64,000 nucleotides of DNA, from contig OX421961.1 in NCBI GenBank assembly GCA_949128115.1, positions 50,950,171-51,014,170 on the forward strand. The letters run 5' to 3'. Below the pieces are notes generated by a model, which was not told the origin of the DNA, made no database searches, and worked only from the letters and a program-made list of their open reading frames with translations. The first letter of the stretch is position 1; each line of letters opens with the position of its first letter. Shown here in pieces: positions 26,401 through 38,200 of this stretch. Origin of the DNA: Anaspis maculata. Its lineage: Eukaryota; Arthropoda; Insecta; Coleoptera; Scraptiidae. Position numbers and translations under genes: made by a program.

Positions 26401-29400
26401 GAGCTTTGTCTCCAAGGACCTTAATTTTTTTTCTCAAATCACTTTGTTACCCTTCGGGCCGGACCGAAATGTTGACACTTATTCCTCCGGAACTAGGGAT
26501 AGCGCCATCGCAATTTTTTGTCAGGATTTCCTTTATAGTGTGTACTACCAACCCATCACCTCAGCATTGCTCGAGCTTTGTCTCCAAGGACCTTAATTTT
26601 TTTTCTTCAATCTCTTTGTTACCCCTCGGGCCGGACCGAAATGTTGACACTAATTCTTCCGGAACTAGGGATAGCGCCATCGCCATTTTTTGTCAAAATT
26701 TTCTTTATAGTGTGTACTACCAACCCATTACCTCAGCATTGCTCGAGCTTTGTCTCCAAGGACCTTAATTTTTTTTCTTAAATCTCTTTGTTACCCTTCG
26801 GGCCGGACCGAAATGTTGACACTTATTCCTCCGGAACTAGGGATAGCGCCATCGCAATTTTTTGTCAGAATTTCCTTTATAGTGTGTACTACCAACCCAT
26901 CACCTCAGCATTGCTTGAGCTTTGTCTCCAAGGACCTTAATTTTTTTTCTTCAATCTCTTTGTTACCCCTCGGGCCGGACCGAAATGTTGACACTAATTC
27001 CTCCGGAACTAGGGATAGCGCCATCGCAATTTTTTGTCAGAATTTTCTTTATAGTGTGTACTACCAACCCATTACCTCAGCATTGCTCGAGCTTTGTCTC
27101 CAAGGACCTTAATTTTTTTTCTTAAATCTCTTTGTTACCCTTCGGGCCGGACCGAAATGTTGACACTTATTCCTCCGGAACTAGGGATAGCGCCATCGCA
27201 ATTTTTTGTCAGAATTTCCTTTATAGTGTGTACTACCAACCCATCACCTCAGCATTGCTCGAGCTTTGTCTCCAAGGACCTTAATTTTTTTTCTTCAATC
27301 TCTTTGTTACCCCTCGGGCCGGACCGAAATGTTGACACTAATTCCTCCGGAACTAGGGATAGCGCCATCGCAATTTTTTGTCAGGATTTTCTTTATAGTG
27401 TGTACTACCAATCCATCACCTCAGCATTGCTTGAGCTTTGTCTCCAAGGACCTTAATTTTTTTTCTCAAATCACTTTGTTACCCTTCGGGTTGGACCGAA
27501 ATGTTGACACTCATTCCTCCGGAACTAGGGATAGCGCCATCGCAATTTTTTGTCAGGATTTCCTTTATAGTGTGTACTACCAACCCATCACCTCAGCATT
27601 GCTCGAGCTTTGTCTCCAAGAACCTTAATTTTTTTTCTTCAATCTCTTTGTTACCCCTCGGGCCGGACCGAAATGTTGACACTAATTCCTCCGGAACTAG
27701 GGATAGCGCCATCGCAATTTTTTGTCAGAATTTTCTTCATAGTGTGTACTACCAACCCATTACCTCAGCATTGCTCGAGCTTTGTCTCCAAGGACCTTAA
27801 TTTTTTTTCTTAAATCTCTTTGTTACCCTTCGGGCTGGACCGAAATGTTGACACTTATTCCTCCGGAACTAGGGATAGCGCCATCGCAATTTTTTGTCAG
27901 GATTTCCTATATAGTGTGTACTACCAACCCATCACCTCAGCATTGCTCGAGCTTTGTCTCCAAGGACCTTAATTTTTTTTCTTAAATCTCTTTGTTACCC
28001 TTCGGGCCGGACCGAAATGTTGACACTTATTCCTCCGGAACTAGGGATAGCGCCATCGCAATTTTTTGTCAGAATTTTCTTTATAGTGTGTACTACCAAC
28101 CCATTACCTCAGCATTGCTCGAGCTTTGTCTCCAAGGACCTTAATTTTTTTTCTTAAATCTCTTTGTTACCCTTCGGGCTGGACCGAAATGTTGACACTT
28201 ATTCCTCCGGAACTAGGGATAGCGCCATCGCAATTTTTTGTCAGGATTTCCTATATAGTGTGTACTACCAACCCATCACCTCAGCATTGCTCGAGCTTTG
28301 TCTCCAAGGACCTTAATTTTTTTTCTTCAATCTCTTTGTTACCCCTCGGGCCGGACCGAAATGTTGACACTAATTCCTCCGGAACTAGGGATAGCGCCAT
28401 CGCAATTTTTTGTCAGGATTTTCTTTATAGTGTGTACTACCAACCCATCACTTCAGCATTGCTCGAGCTTTGTCTCCAAGGACCTTTTTTTTTCTTCAAT
28501 CTCTTTGTTACCCCTCGGGCCGGACCGAAATGTTGACACTAATTCCTTCGGAACTAGGGATAGCGCCATCGCAATTTTTAGTCAGGATTTCCTTTATAGT
28601 GTGTACTACCAACCCATCACCTCAGCATTGCTCGAGCTTTGTCTCCAAGGACCTTAATTTTTTTTCATAAATCTCTTTGTTACCCTTCGGGCCGGACCGA
28701 AATGTTGACACTTGTTCCTCCGGAACTAGGGATAGCGCCATCGCAATTTTTTGTCAGGATTTCCTTTATAGTGTGTACTACCAACCCATCACCTCAGCAT
28801 TGCTCGAGCTTTGTCTCCAAGGACCTTAATTTTTTTTCTTCAATCTCTTTGTTACCCCTCGGGCCGGACCGAAATGTTGACACTAATTCCTCCGGAACTA
28901 GGGATAGCGCCATCGCAATTTTTTGTCAGGATTTTCTTTATAGTGTGTACTACCAATCCATCACCTCAGCATTGCTCGAGCTTTGTCTCCAAGGACCTTA
29001 ATTTTTTTTCTCAAATTACTTTGTTACCCTTCGGGCCGGACCGAAATGTTGACACTTATTCCTCCGGAACTAGGGATAGCGCCATCGCAATTTTTTGTCA
29101 GGATGTCCTTTATAGTGTGTACTACCAACCCATCACCTCAGCATTGCTCGAGCTTTGTCTCCAAGGACCTTAATTTTTTTTCTTCAATCTCTTTGTTACC
29201 CCTCGGGCCGGACCGAAATGTTGACACTAATTCCTCCGGAACTAGGGATAGCGCCAACGCAATTTTTTGTCAGGATTTTCTTTATAGTGTGTACTACCAA
29301 TCCATCACCTCAGCATTGCTCGAGCTTTGTCTCCAAGGACCTTAATTTTTTTTCTCAAATCACTTTGTTACCCTTCGGGCCGGACCGAAATGTTGACACT

Positions 29401-31575
29401 TATTCCTCCGGAACTAGGGATAGCGCCATCGCAATTTTTTGTCAGGATTTTCTTTATAGTGTGTACTACCAATCCATCACCTCAGCATTGCTCGAGCTTT
29501 GTCTCCAAGGACCTTAATTTTTTTTCTCAAATCACTTTGTTACCCTTCGGGCCGGACCGAAATGTTGACACTTATTCCTCCGGAACTAGGGATAGCGCCA
29601 TCGCAATTTTTTGTCAGGATTTCCTTTATAGTGTGTACTACCAACCCATCACCTCAGCATTGCTCGAGCTCTGTCTCCAAGGACCTTAATTTTTTTTCTT
29701 CAATCTCTTTGTTACCCCTCGGGCCGGACCGAAATGTTGACACTAATTCCTCCGGAACTAGGGATAGCGCCATCGCAATTTTTTGTCAGAATTTTTTTTA
29801 CAGTGTGTACTACCAACTCATTACCTCAGCATTGCTCGAGCTTTGTCTCCAAGGACCTTAATTTTTTTTCTTAAATCTCTTTGTTACCCTTCGGGCCGGA
29901 CCGAAATGTTGACACTTATTCCTCCGGAACTAGGGATAGCGCCATCGCAATTTTTTGTCAGAATTTTCTTTATAGTGTGTACTACCAACCCATTACCTCA
30001 GCATTGCTCGAGCTTTGTCTCCAAGGACCTTAATTTTTTTTCTTAAATCTCTTTGTTACCCTTCGGGCTGGACCGAAATGTTGACACTTATTCCTCCGGA
30101 ACTAGGGATAGCGCCATCGCAATTTTTTGTCAGGATTTCCTATATAGTGTGTACTACCAACCCATCACCTCAGCATTGCTCGAGCTTTGTCTCCAAGGAC
30201 CTTAATTTTTTTTCTTCAATCTCTTTGTTACCCCTCGGGCCGGACCGAAATGTTGACACTAATTCCTCCGGAACTAGGGATAGCGCCATCGCAATTTTTT
30301 GTCAGGATTTTCTTTATAGTGTGTACTACCAACCCATCACCTCAGCATTGCTCGAGCTTTGTCTCCAAGGACCTTTTTTTTTTCTTCAATCTCTTTGTTA
30401 CCCCTCGGGCCGGACCGAAATGTTGACACTAATTCCTCCGGAACTAGGGATAGCGCCATCGCAATTTTTTGTCAGGATTTCCTTTATAGTGTGTACTACC
30501 AACCCATCACCTCAGCATTGCTCGAGCTTTGTCTCCAAGGACCTTAATTTTCTTTCTTCAATCTCTTTGTTACCCCTCGGGCCGGACCGAAATGTTGACA
30601 CTAATTCCTCCGGAACTAGGGATAGCGCCATCGCAATTTTTTGTCAGGATTTTCTTTATAGTGTGTACTACCAATCCATCACCTCAGCATTGCTCGAGCT
30701 TTGTCTCCAAGGACCTTAATTTTTTTTCTCAAATCACTTTGTTACCCTTCGGGCCGGACTGAAATGTTGACACTTATTCCTCCGGAACTAGGGATAGCGC
30801 CATCGCAATTTTTTGTCAGGATTTCCTTTATAGTGTGTACTACCAACCCATCACCTCAGCATTGCTCGAGCTTTGTCTCCAAGGACCTTAATTTCTTTTC
30901 TTCAATCTCTTTGTTACCCCTCGGGCCGGACCGAAATGTTGACACTAATTCCTCCGGAACTAGGGATAGCGCCATCGCAATTTTTTGTCAGAATTTTCTT
31001 TATAGTGTGTACTACCAACCCATTACCTCAGCATTGCTCGAGCTTTGTCTCCAAGGACCTTAATTTTTTTTCATAAATCTCTTTGTTACCCTTCGGGCCG
31101 GACCGAAATGTTGACACTTGTTCCTCCGGAACTAGGGATAGCGCCATCGCAATTTTTTGTCAGGATTTCCTTTATAGTGTGTACTACCAACCCATCACCT
31201 CAGCATTGCTCGAGCTTTGTCTCCAAGGACCTTAATTTTTTTTCTTCAATCTCTTTGTTACCCCTCGGGCCGGACCGAAATGTTGACACTAATTCCTCCG
31301 GAACTAGGGATAGCGCCATCGCAATTTTTTGTCAGGATTTTCTTTATAGTGTGTACTACCAACCCATCACCTCAGCATTGCTTGAGCTTTGTCTCCAAGG
31401 ACCTTAATTTTTTTTCTTAAATCTCTTTGTTACCCTTCGGGCCGGACCGAAATGTTGACACTTATTCCTCCGGAACTAGGGATAGCGCCATCGCAATTTT
31501 TTGTCAGGATTTCCTTTATAGTGTGTACTACCAACTTATCACCTCAGCATTGCTCGAGCTTTGTCTCCAAGGACT
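11479..31575 (+). repeat. 172-bp satellite array, about 117 copies, with higher-order structure
   Basis: About 117 head-to-tail monomers of 172 bp run without interruption. A monomer starts near ACCTTAATTTTTTTTC, contains GGGCCGGACCGAAATG and CTCCGGAACTAGGGATAGC, and ends CTCGAGCTTTGTCTCC. Length varies by 1-3 bp, mainly in the T run. Variant positions (CACTAATTCC, CACTTATTCC, CACTTGTTCC, CACTCATTCC; CCCCTCGGG, CCCTTCGGG, CTCTTCGGG) form ordered blocks. A nine-monomer unit of 1545 bp is repeated from about 11.8 to 16.2 kb. Larger offsets of 4123, 6180 and 2749 bp link later blocks. Because 172 is not a multiple of three, each copy shifts frame, giving many overlapping 67-140 codon frames (one 234 codons at 30015) starting MSPRTL. 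These are artefacts. No CENP-B-like box or pol III promoter was recognised. Confidence 0.98.
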
Positions 31576-31583
31576 GGAGACAA
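31561..31583. repeat. Perfect 8-bp inverted repeat at the satellite's right boundary
   Basis: TTGTCTCC at 31561-31568 is the last block of the final monomer. The reverse complement GGAGACAA follows at 31576-31583 after a 7-base loop, exactly where satellite sequence ends. It may be a breakpoint signature or chance. Confidence 0.6.
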
Positions 31584-34500
31584 GCTGGGCTTCCTGTTGT
31601 TTGTGCTCGTACCTACCGTGCGGCTGAACTTGCTTGTGATAACTTGAGTTAGTTATCCCCGTGCATTGTGATTGCATTGAGTAGTCATAGCTTATCAATT
31701 ATCACCTGCCTCAAGAGTTTGCTCAGTGACATTCAAGTTCTTTTATGTAATTCTTCTAACAGTTGTGGTACATGCATCAAAGTCACGCAAATCATAGATG
31801 ACAACGTCTGCCAGATAAACATAAAACGTCAGTGCCGGGGTGTGTCCATAGCAACTGAAATATTAGGGTATGATCATACGGAAGCCATAAATGCGGTTTT
31901 TTGGAGTGTCTCCAGTAATCTCTACTTCTTGCTGAAGAACATTTTCTTATGTTCTTCAAACATGCACCATGATAAAGAGAATTAACTAGGCTCTATGATC
32001 ATTTTTTTACGAAAGCAGAAGTGCGGTCCCACATGGAGAAATAATAGCCGAAAATGTGGCACAGATTCAAGCCTTGCGTAGTCAAAGCGGGCAAAACATG
32101 GTCTTCGAAATTGATTTACTTCTTCGTTTTCTGTAACATTTAAGTCACATATTGTGTGTTTGCATGATCAGAGAACATCCTGGCAGTATTCTTGGAACTT
32201 TTTTTGCAGAAATTCGGTTTTCGTCATAGATTATTACGAGGCCCAATTCACCCCCAAAACTGAGAACCAGCCTTTGGGTTTATAGACATGCTGAGATTGC
32301 TGGGGACGCGCTTCGAGCAGAAAGGAGTAGGAGTTGGGCAGGCACCTAACGTTGCCGACTTCGTAATCGTCAATACAGCCCTAGAAGTGGCATCATCAGG
32401 AAACACTGCCAACATCGTCGACAACACCGTCTCCACGTAATGCTCATTGCCCTCGCCCATCTCGGTGACCGTGTCCTCATGCTGCAACCTGACACCAGTA
32501 AGATACAGCGCAGATTGCTGGTATGGAAGACATAGTTAGCGCATGCTGTATCTTGGTGTGAAAAGACAAGGGCGTTGTATGGAAAGGGGAAGAAAAAGAC
32601 GTACTCCTAAGGCGTAAGGCGAGCACTGCAATTTACAGCAAGTCAAAACATTCGAAGACCTGGAAGGCCATGAAGCACACCCGAGAAAGTCCGATAAAAT
32701 TGACTGGTGGGTTCTCATGGTCCAAGGACTCACTGAACCAAAAATCAGCTTTAGGCGAATTTGTTCCCGGTATTTATGGTATAAAGTCTACATAGATTGA
32801 CTGGACTAGGTAATGTGAGACAGAATGACAGCAACAGCACCGGACCCCGCAAATTTCCTGCTTGCTCCGCTCATGGTCAACTTTGACAAGTAGCTGAATT
32901 TTATCCCCTCCCATCGGCCCCTAGTAACGGATGATTGCGTAACCCTTGTACAGCCAAAGCTGTCGATAATCTAGCAACCCTAATGCCTGTAATGCACAAA
33001 CTTCAAAATTAATATGGACTGCCAGTCACCCGCATTTTTGGCCTAAAAAACAGCACCGACATAGCGTGCTGTGAGGCCGCCGCACGAACTTGGCCGCCGT
33101 GATAGCCAACCCTGACGTTTCCAAGGATCCTGACAACTTCAGAATTTGTCATTGTGACAACTACTATTAAACGTTCTATTTCTTCAACGGCCCGCGGAAC
33201 CGCCTGATGCTACCGCCGCTAGCCATCGGCTAGCCGTCTATTGTTGGCTATCGTTATCAACCTAAAATTGAGTTGTCATTACCGTGAGAAACCCAGAGGA
33301 CCTCACAGTGGATAAAACGACGATGGAACCCAGTCGATGTGGCAAAAAGAAGCAAGAACAATCCTTGTGTCATCCAGGCTCATCGAAGGGGGAGTCATGG
33401 GGAATGGGACCGGCTTCATAGTGATCGTCCTTGAGCTGAGGCCGCCGATGTGACAAAGTGACGGGCCTAAGAGGCATTGTGTCGACGCTGTCGTCGACCT
33501 AAGTAGCGTTGTGACTGCTTTCGGTCTTTCGGATTTGCGGAGGACGATAGGCAACGAAGATTGTGATTGATCTAGAGAAGAGCGCCGGCGAGCGGTTGGA
33601 TGTGGTGGTGGTGAAGGTGGTGGCCGTGCTGTGCCGGTAGTGTTAGGTGGACGAGCTGTCGCTTCTTGATGAATGATCTCTCGAATATAAACAATTTCGT
33701 GAATTTTTGAGTATTTTTTCTGAAGAATCAGACTTGCCCAACGATCTAAAAAGTTTTATTATATTGAATTATTATATTGCACATGTCCTGTTTTTTTCAG
33801 CCGAGCAATCCTTGTTAGTAAGGCTACTCTTACAGTAATTTCAGGAGTAGACGCCAAGTGGTCTGTCTGCGCGGGGTTCGTCTAGTGTAGGTACCTACTA
33901 GGTAGTTGTTGAGTTTGGAGGTTATCCGGCCGACCCACAAACTCAAATGACGACCCCGTCGCGTCGTAAACCTTCCTCTGGACAGCCCTTGGGGTATTCT
34001 CTTCCCCTTCGCGCAACACAACAGGATATTGTAGTTACTTGTTATCACCAAATCTTTCACTTGCCGATCAGTTGGTTTGTGAACTTGATTCTTTGAACAT
34101 TTTTCACTTCAATTTGGTCACTTTTGACGCGGTAAATACAGCCTTCAAGTTTTTAATACTATCACAACAGGCTATAACTGGCAAGGAAGAGGGAAACAGG
34201 GGATAGTTTAACATCACGACACAGAATCACGATTCAAAAGATTGACGTTAGATTGTCATCATGACTGATACAGTTGCAGTGGATGACATTCAAATTTTCA
34301 AATGTACGAGCGGAGCCATCTGTCTCAGGGTAGCTAAACTGACCATGACCTGGAATCGGTAAAAAATAGGAATCGCCCAAAAACTTATCCTTCAATGCGA
34401 CAGAAAATTCGGCTCCACTGCCGGAACTAAGCGGTTTCACGCTGAACCAGGAAAGGAATTGCCAAAGTCATAGCAGTGAAAGAAATCTGAATGTTGAGGG

Positions 34501-35215
34501 TACACTTTAAGATGCATTGCCATTTTTGTGGGGTCTTACAAACTGAGAAATTCAGTAATAAGCATTGAAGTTTCTGAATTTTTTCCAGATTCTTGGAAAT
34601 AAATCATGTTTCATCAACCAACTGAAGTATTCTATTTATACTCATGATTTTTATCTACATGTAGCCATCTTCCCCGATTTTTTCTGTTCAACGGTTACGA
34701 AGAAAACTGCTCTTTTCAGTTTGACATTTTTAGGCTAAGTAAGGGAGCCCTTAAGTTGAAAAATAGTGCTTTTCACTCACTTTTGACGGTTATCGAATAT
34801 TTGTTTGACTAGGTATAAAAAGGTATAAGGTACCCTCATTTTTTACGGTAGACGTTTGTTTGACGACTCTTGTTCCCAGCTCGAACTTGCGCATTAAGCA
34901 TTGTAAAAAGACCTATTGCGCTTCACAAAACCTGCGTCCTAGCGTAGAAGCGGGAAACTCATCGCATAAAAAGAAGAATGAAAAATGTGACGTCAACTCT
35001 GTACCAAAATTTTAGCTCGCGATAGAAATCAAGAATGGCCACATTTTTCAAACTGTATTTTATCTGGCTGAACATCATTTGTAGATCCTCGACGTTTCTA
35101 GTAACTACCTACTTAATGATTTTATAAAAACAACTTTTGAAAAACAAAGTTCATGCAAAAACTCTACAATTACCTGTTATTGAAGCTGTAGCAATGGTTT
35201 TCATTGTTTATTGGC
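31584..35215. other. Unassigned sequence between satellite and chitinase gene
   Basis: No gene is recognised. The part from about 32.2 to 33.7 kb is visibly richer in G+C than its surroundings. On the minus strand it has short frames, one with a proline-rich lead-in near 33.6 kb followed by IVLRKSERPK, faintly like the R/S-rich tail of some LTR-retroelement polyproteins. A minus-strand frame at 34234-34437 (with KFLGDSYFLPIPGHGQF) looks protein-like, but has no family I can name and no clear ATG. These are clues only. Confidence 0.4.
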
Positions 35216-35220
35216 GTTTT

Positions 35221-35238
35221 TATTTATTTTTATTACAA
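35221..35238 (-). promoter_or_regulatory. Probable polyadenylation signals of the chitinase gene
   Basis: The plus strand reads TTTATTTATTTTTATT, giving overlapping AATAAA hexamers on the minus strand about 60-75 bp after the chitinase stop codon. That is a normal distance for a short 3' untranslated region. Confidence 0.6.
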
Positions 35239-35297
35239 AATAGCATTTCACAGCATTCTTAAACGAATAATATAAATAACTATAATCACAATAACAA

Positions 35298-38200
35298 TTA
35301 AAAATAGGGAACAATAGCTGCTAGTAAAACAAAGCCAAACAGAAGAGAGTCTCGTGTGGTAGCGGAACTCGTATGTTCGGCATTTCCGTGTATAATTTCG
35401 TTTTCTTTGTCCCTTTCGATTTCCTCCAGAGATTTTGCAATGGCTTCGTTGATGCTTCTCATAAGGGGAAAGTTCTGGTAATGGCCTGTTTCGGAAACTT
35501 CCGCGCAGTCTCCGTGAAAGTCATCGGTGTCAATTGACCACACCATGATCCCGGCGAGGTCCCTTTCCATGGCGAATTTTACTTTTTGAGCGATCGATCT
35601 TGGGTTATCGAATGTGATTACTTTGTTCCCGGACACGGCGAAGGGCGTTCTGCTGTCGTGGTCCCAGTATTCCGTCCAGCCCGCCGTTTCGTTTTTGAGC
35701 TCTGTGCAGATTTCGTTGTAGCCCATGAATCCGTTTTCTCTGGTGAAGGGTCCTTGGAAGCCGACATTGCTGGCAGTCGCTCCCAGCTTTGGTTTTCTAT
35801 TCCATTGCACCGCTTTAGTTTGTAAGAAAGTGCGGCCGTACAAGGGTATACCCAAGACCAATTTGTTGGGTTGCGCGCCTAGTTTCAACATGTAGTTTAT
35901 GGAGTAGTCGACGTTGAGGACATCGTTGCTGTGCAGGGGAGCATTCGCCCCGGTTTTCTGGTCCCAAGCTCCATGATAGTCGTAGCACATCATATGAATG
36001 AAGTCCAAGTAGACGGAAAGACCTTCGACGTCATAGGCGATATCTATCGTGTCTTTTCCGGCGCCAAACGCTGCGGTCAAAAGAAGTTTGTGTTTGCGGA
36101 AAGCTGCTCTCAGTTCCTAGAAATTGGAATATCTGAGTACGTATTCATTACAAACTGAGTTAGTTTGATAACACCAGCGACAAAGCGTTTTATACAATGA
36201 TGTATACTACGCTTTATGACAGACGCAAAAAAACTCGACACAATTATTGTTTCTTGGATCAAAACGAATGATTTGGCCTGCTGAACAAATCAATCACCCT
36301 TCCCACCTCCCTTCCGGTAATACATTTTTGTGTGTCCTGCTCCCTTGATATTAGGTACCTAATGATTAGTAGCGTTTTGCATTACTAAACAAGAGGTGTA
36401 AGGTCAAGGAGTATTATCTCAGGTATTATTTTGAAAGTCTTTGAGGCGTAATAGGATAACTCCACGGATTACTCATTTGGAGTTGAAAAAAAAGCCATTG
36501 GGCTCCTGTTTGAGACGAAGGAAGATCCCTATATTGAAATATTGCCCCAATGCTTGTCGTAATGACCGTATTCTAATATCGGTATGCTCTAGTGATCGTT
36601 TAGTGTTGACACAATAATCACTCATCAAAGAATCAACCGCGCGTGGCGATGCCTAACTTAAGAAATTGGCGAGGAAATAGGTAGATACCTTCATCTCTAA
36701 TCAAGCGGTGTTCAATCAGCCAAGCGTTCAAATCACCATAATTCATTACTTCATTAGCATTTTTTACTGCCTCTTGAAAAACTGTATAGAGGTACGTAGG
36801 GTATTTTGGATTCAGCCCCTCCCCCCACCAAATTACAAAACAAACCAAATCTTGTATCAAGTCCCAGGAACATTTTGATCGAGTTTGTTACTTCAGTTTT
36901 TAGCTCGGTTTGTAGGTTACTTTGATTACAATGTACAGTATCTTCTTGCTATTTGCCGTGAATTGCTATCGCTCCATGAATAATGTAGGTCGCACAATGG
37001 AAATGTTGTTACCTTGACTAACAAGAGGAAATTCAGTTTGTCATCGGGCGAACCCCCACGCTTCCCTGGAAACTCCCAATCAAGATCAAGGCCATCGAAA
37101 TTGTACTTCTTTATAAAATCCAGAGCGTTTGATACGAATTTGCTACGCCTTATCGGGTCTTTGGCTAAAGATGAATAATTTGCCGATCCTTCATTCCAGC
37201 CGCCTATCGCTAGCGTAACCTTCAGGTGTGGATATTGCTCTTTCAAAGCAGTCATTCTTTTGAAGCCCCCCTTACCGTAGTTATCGGTCAAGTCTTGCCA
37301 AGGATCTGCAACATCAACATTTAAAGCCCAGTTAATTCATTCAAATTACATCTAGGTACCTAGTGATCGGATTCCATCTTCTTTGACATCCAGTCCAGCG
37401 AATGAATATACCAGATGGGTGCAAAGGGTAGGATCTAGATGTTCTATGGTGAAAGAGCCTCTCTCGGGCCGATATACTGACCAAGTTCCCAAGTAACACA
37501 CAACTACTTTCCCATGCGACGGTCCTGGAAAAAGTAACGAAATTGTTGTAGGTAGAGGCACATAATCGATTGTTTACGACTTCCTGGATGGGTTCAATAA
37601 TTCGGAAAAACCAGCGAGAACCATCCACGTGAAACCATCAATATTTTGTAATAGCTAGTGCAATTAAAACAAATTTTTCTACTGTACGACCACGTCCAAT
37701 CTCATTTGATCGCTTCTAGAGGGAAAAAGCGTTCAGAGCTCTCCTTCAAGTTCTACTCAAACGATTATTCGTTGGATCATCATGCATCATTTGTCCCGAT
37801 TATTAACGTCTTATGAACGCCCAACACTTCCGATTTATTGGTGGACTTTCATTATTATTATTATTAGGTACCTATTCTTACAGTTATTAAGAATGATGAA
37901 AAGTAAATGCCGCGTATACCTAGCTTTTGTGTGTGATCCACGTTGTAATTGCAACAGTAACCTGGTAGAACAAGCAATTTCTTTTTTATACAGCGTGTCT
38001 CAAAAGTATCGTATTCCGAGTCCAGAGTGATATGTAGAATACATATTGAAGAACACGAGAAGAATATTCAATAAAATTGATGACGTTTATTTTCGAAGAT
38101 ATGAGGTGTCACAGAGTGGAGCTTCGCCCCCCCTATACTTTCGTTATCCAAAGTGATTTTGGCACACTGTTTGTGATAGACTAATCAGTAAAAATTATCA

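Noticed and set aside
11479..31575. Array of RNA genes (5S, tRNA or snRNA cluster)
   Set aside because: No internal A/B box pairs, 5S-like sequence or tRNA cloverleaf was found in the monomer.
11531..31652. Dozens of overlapping open frames beginning MSPRTL, up to 234 codons
   Set aside because: They are the same 172-bp repeat read in shifting frames; 172 is not divisible by three, so frames reopen every copy. No start context, splice sites or selection pattern supports coding.
34234..34437. Small secreted-protein exon on the minus strand
   Set aside because: The translation looks protein-like, but begins at a non-ATG codon, has no clear splice sites and matches no family I could name.
37341..37628. 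Chitinase first exon extending upstream of 37524
   Set aside because: The frame continues upstream but gives no signal peptide. A clear acceptor (TTTTTCCAG) lies at 37525, and the exon at 53858-53933 supplies the missing N-terminus in phase.
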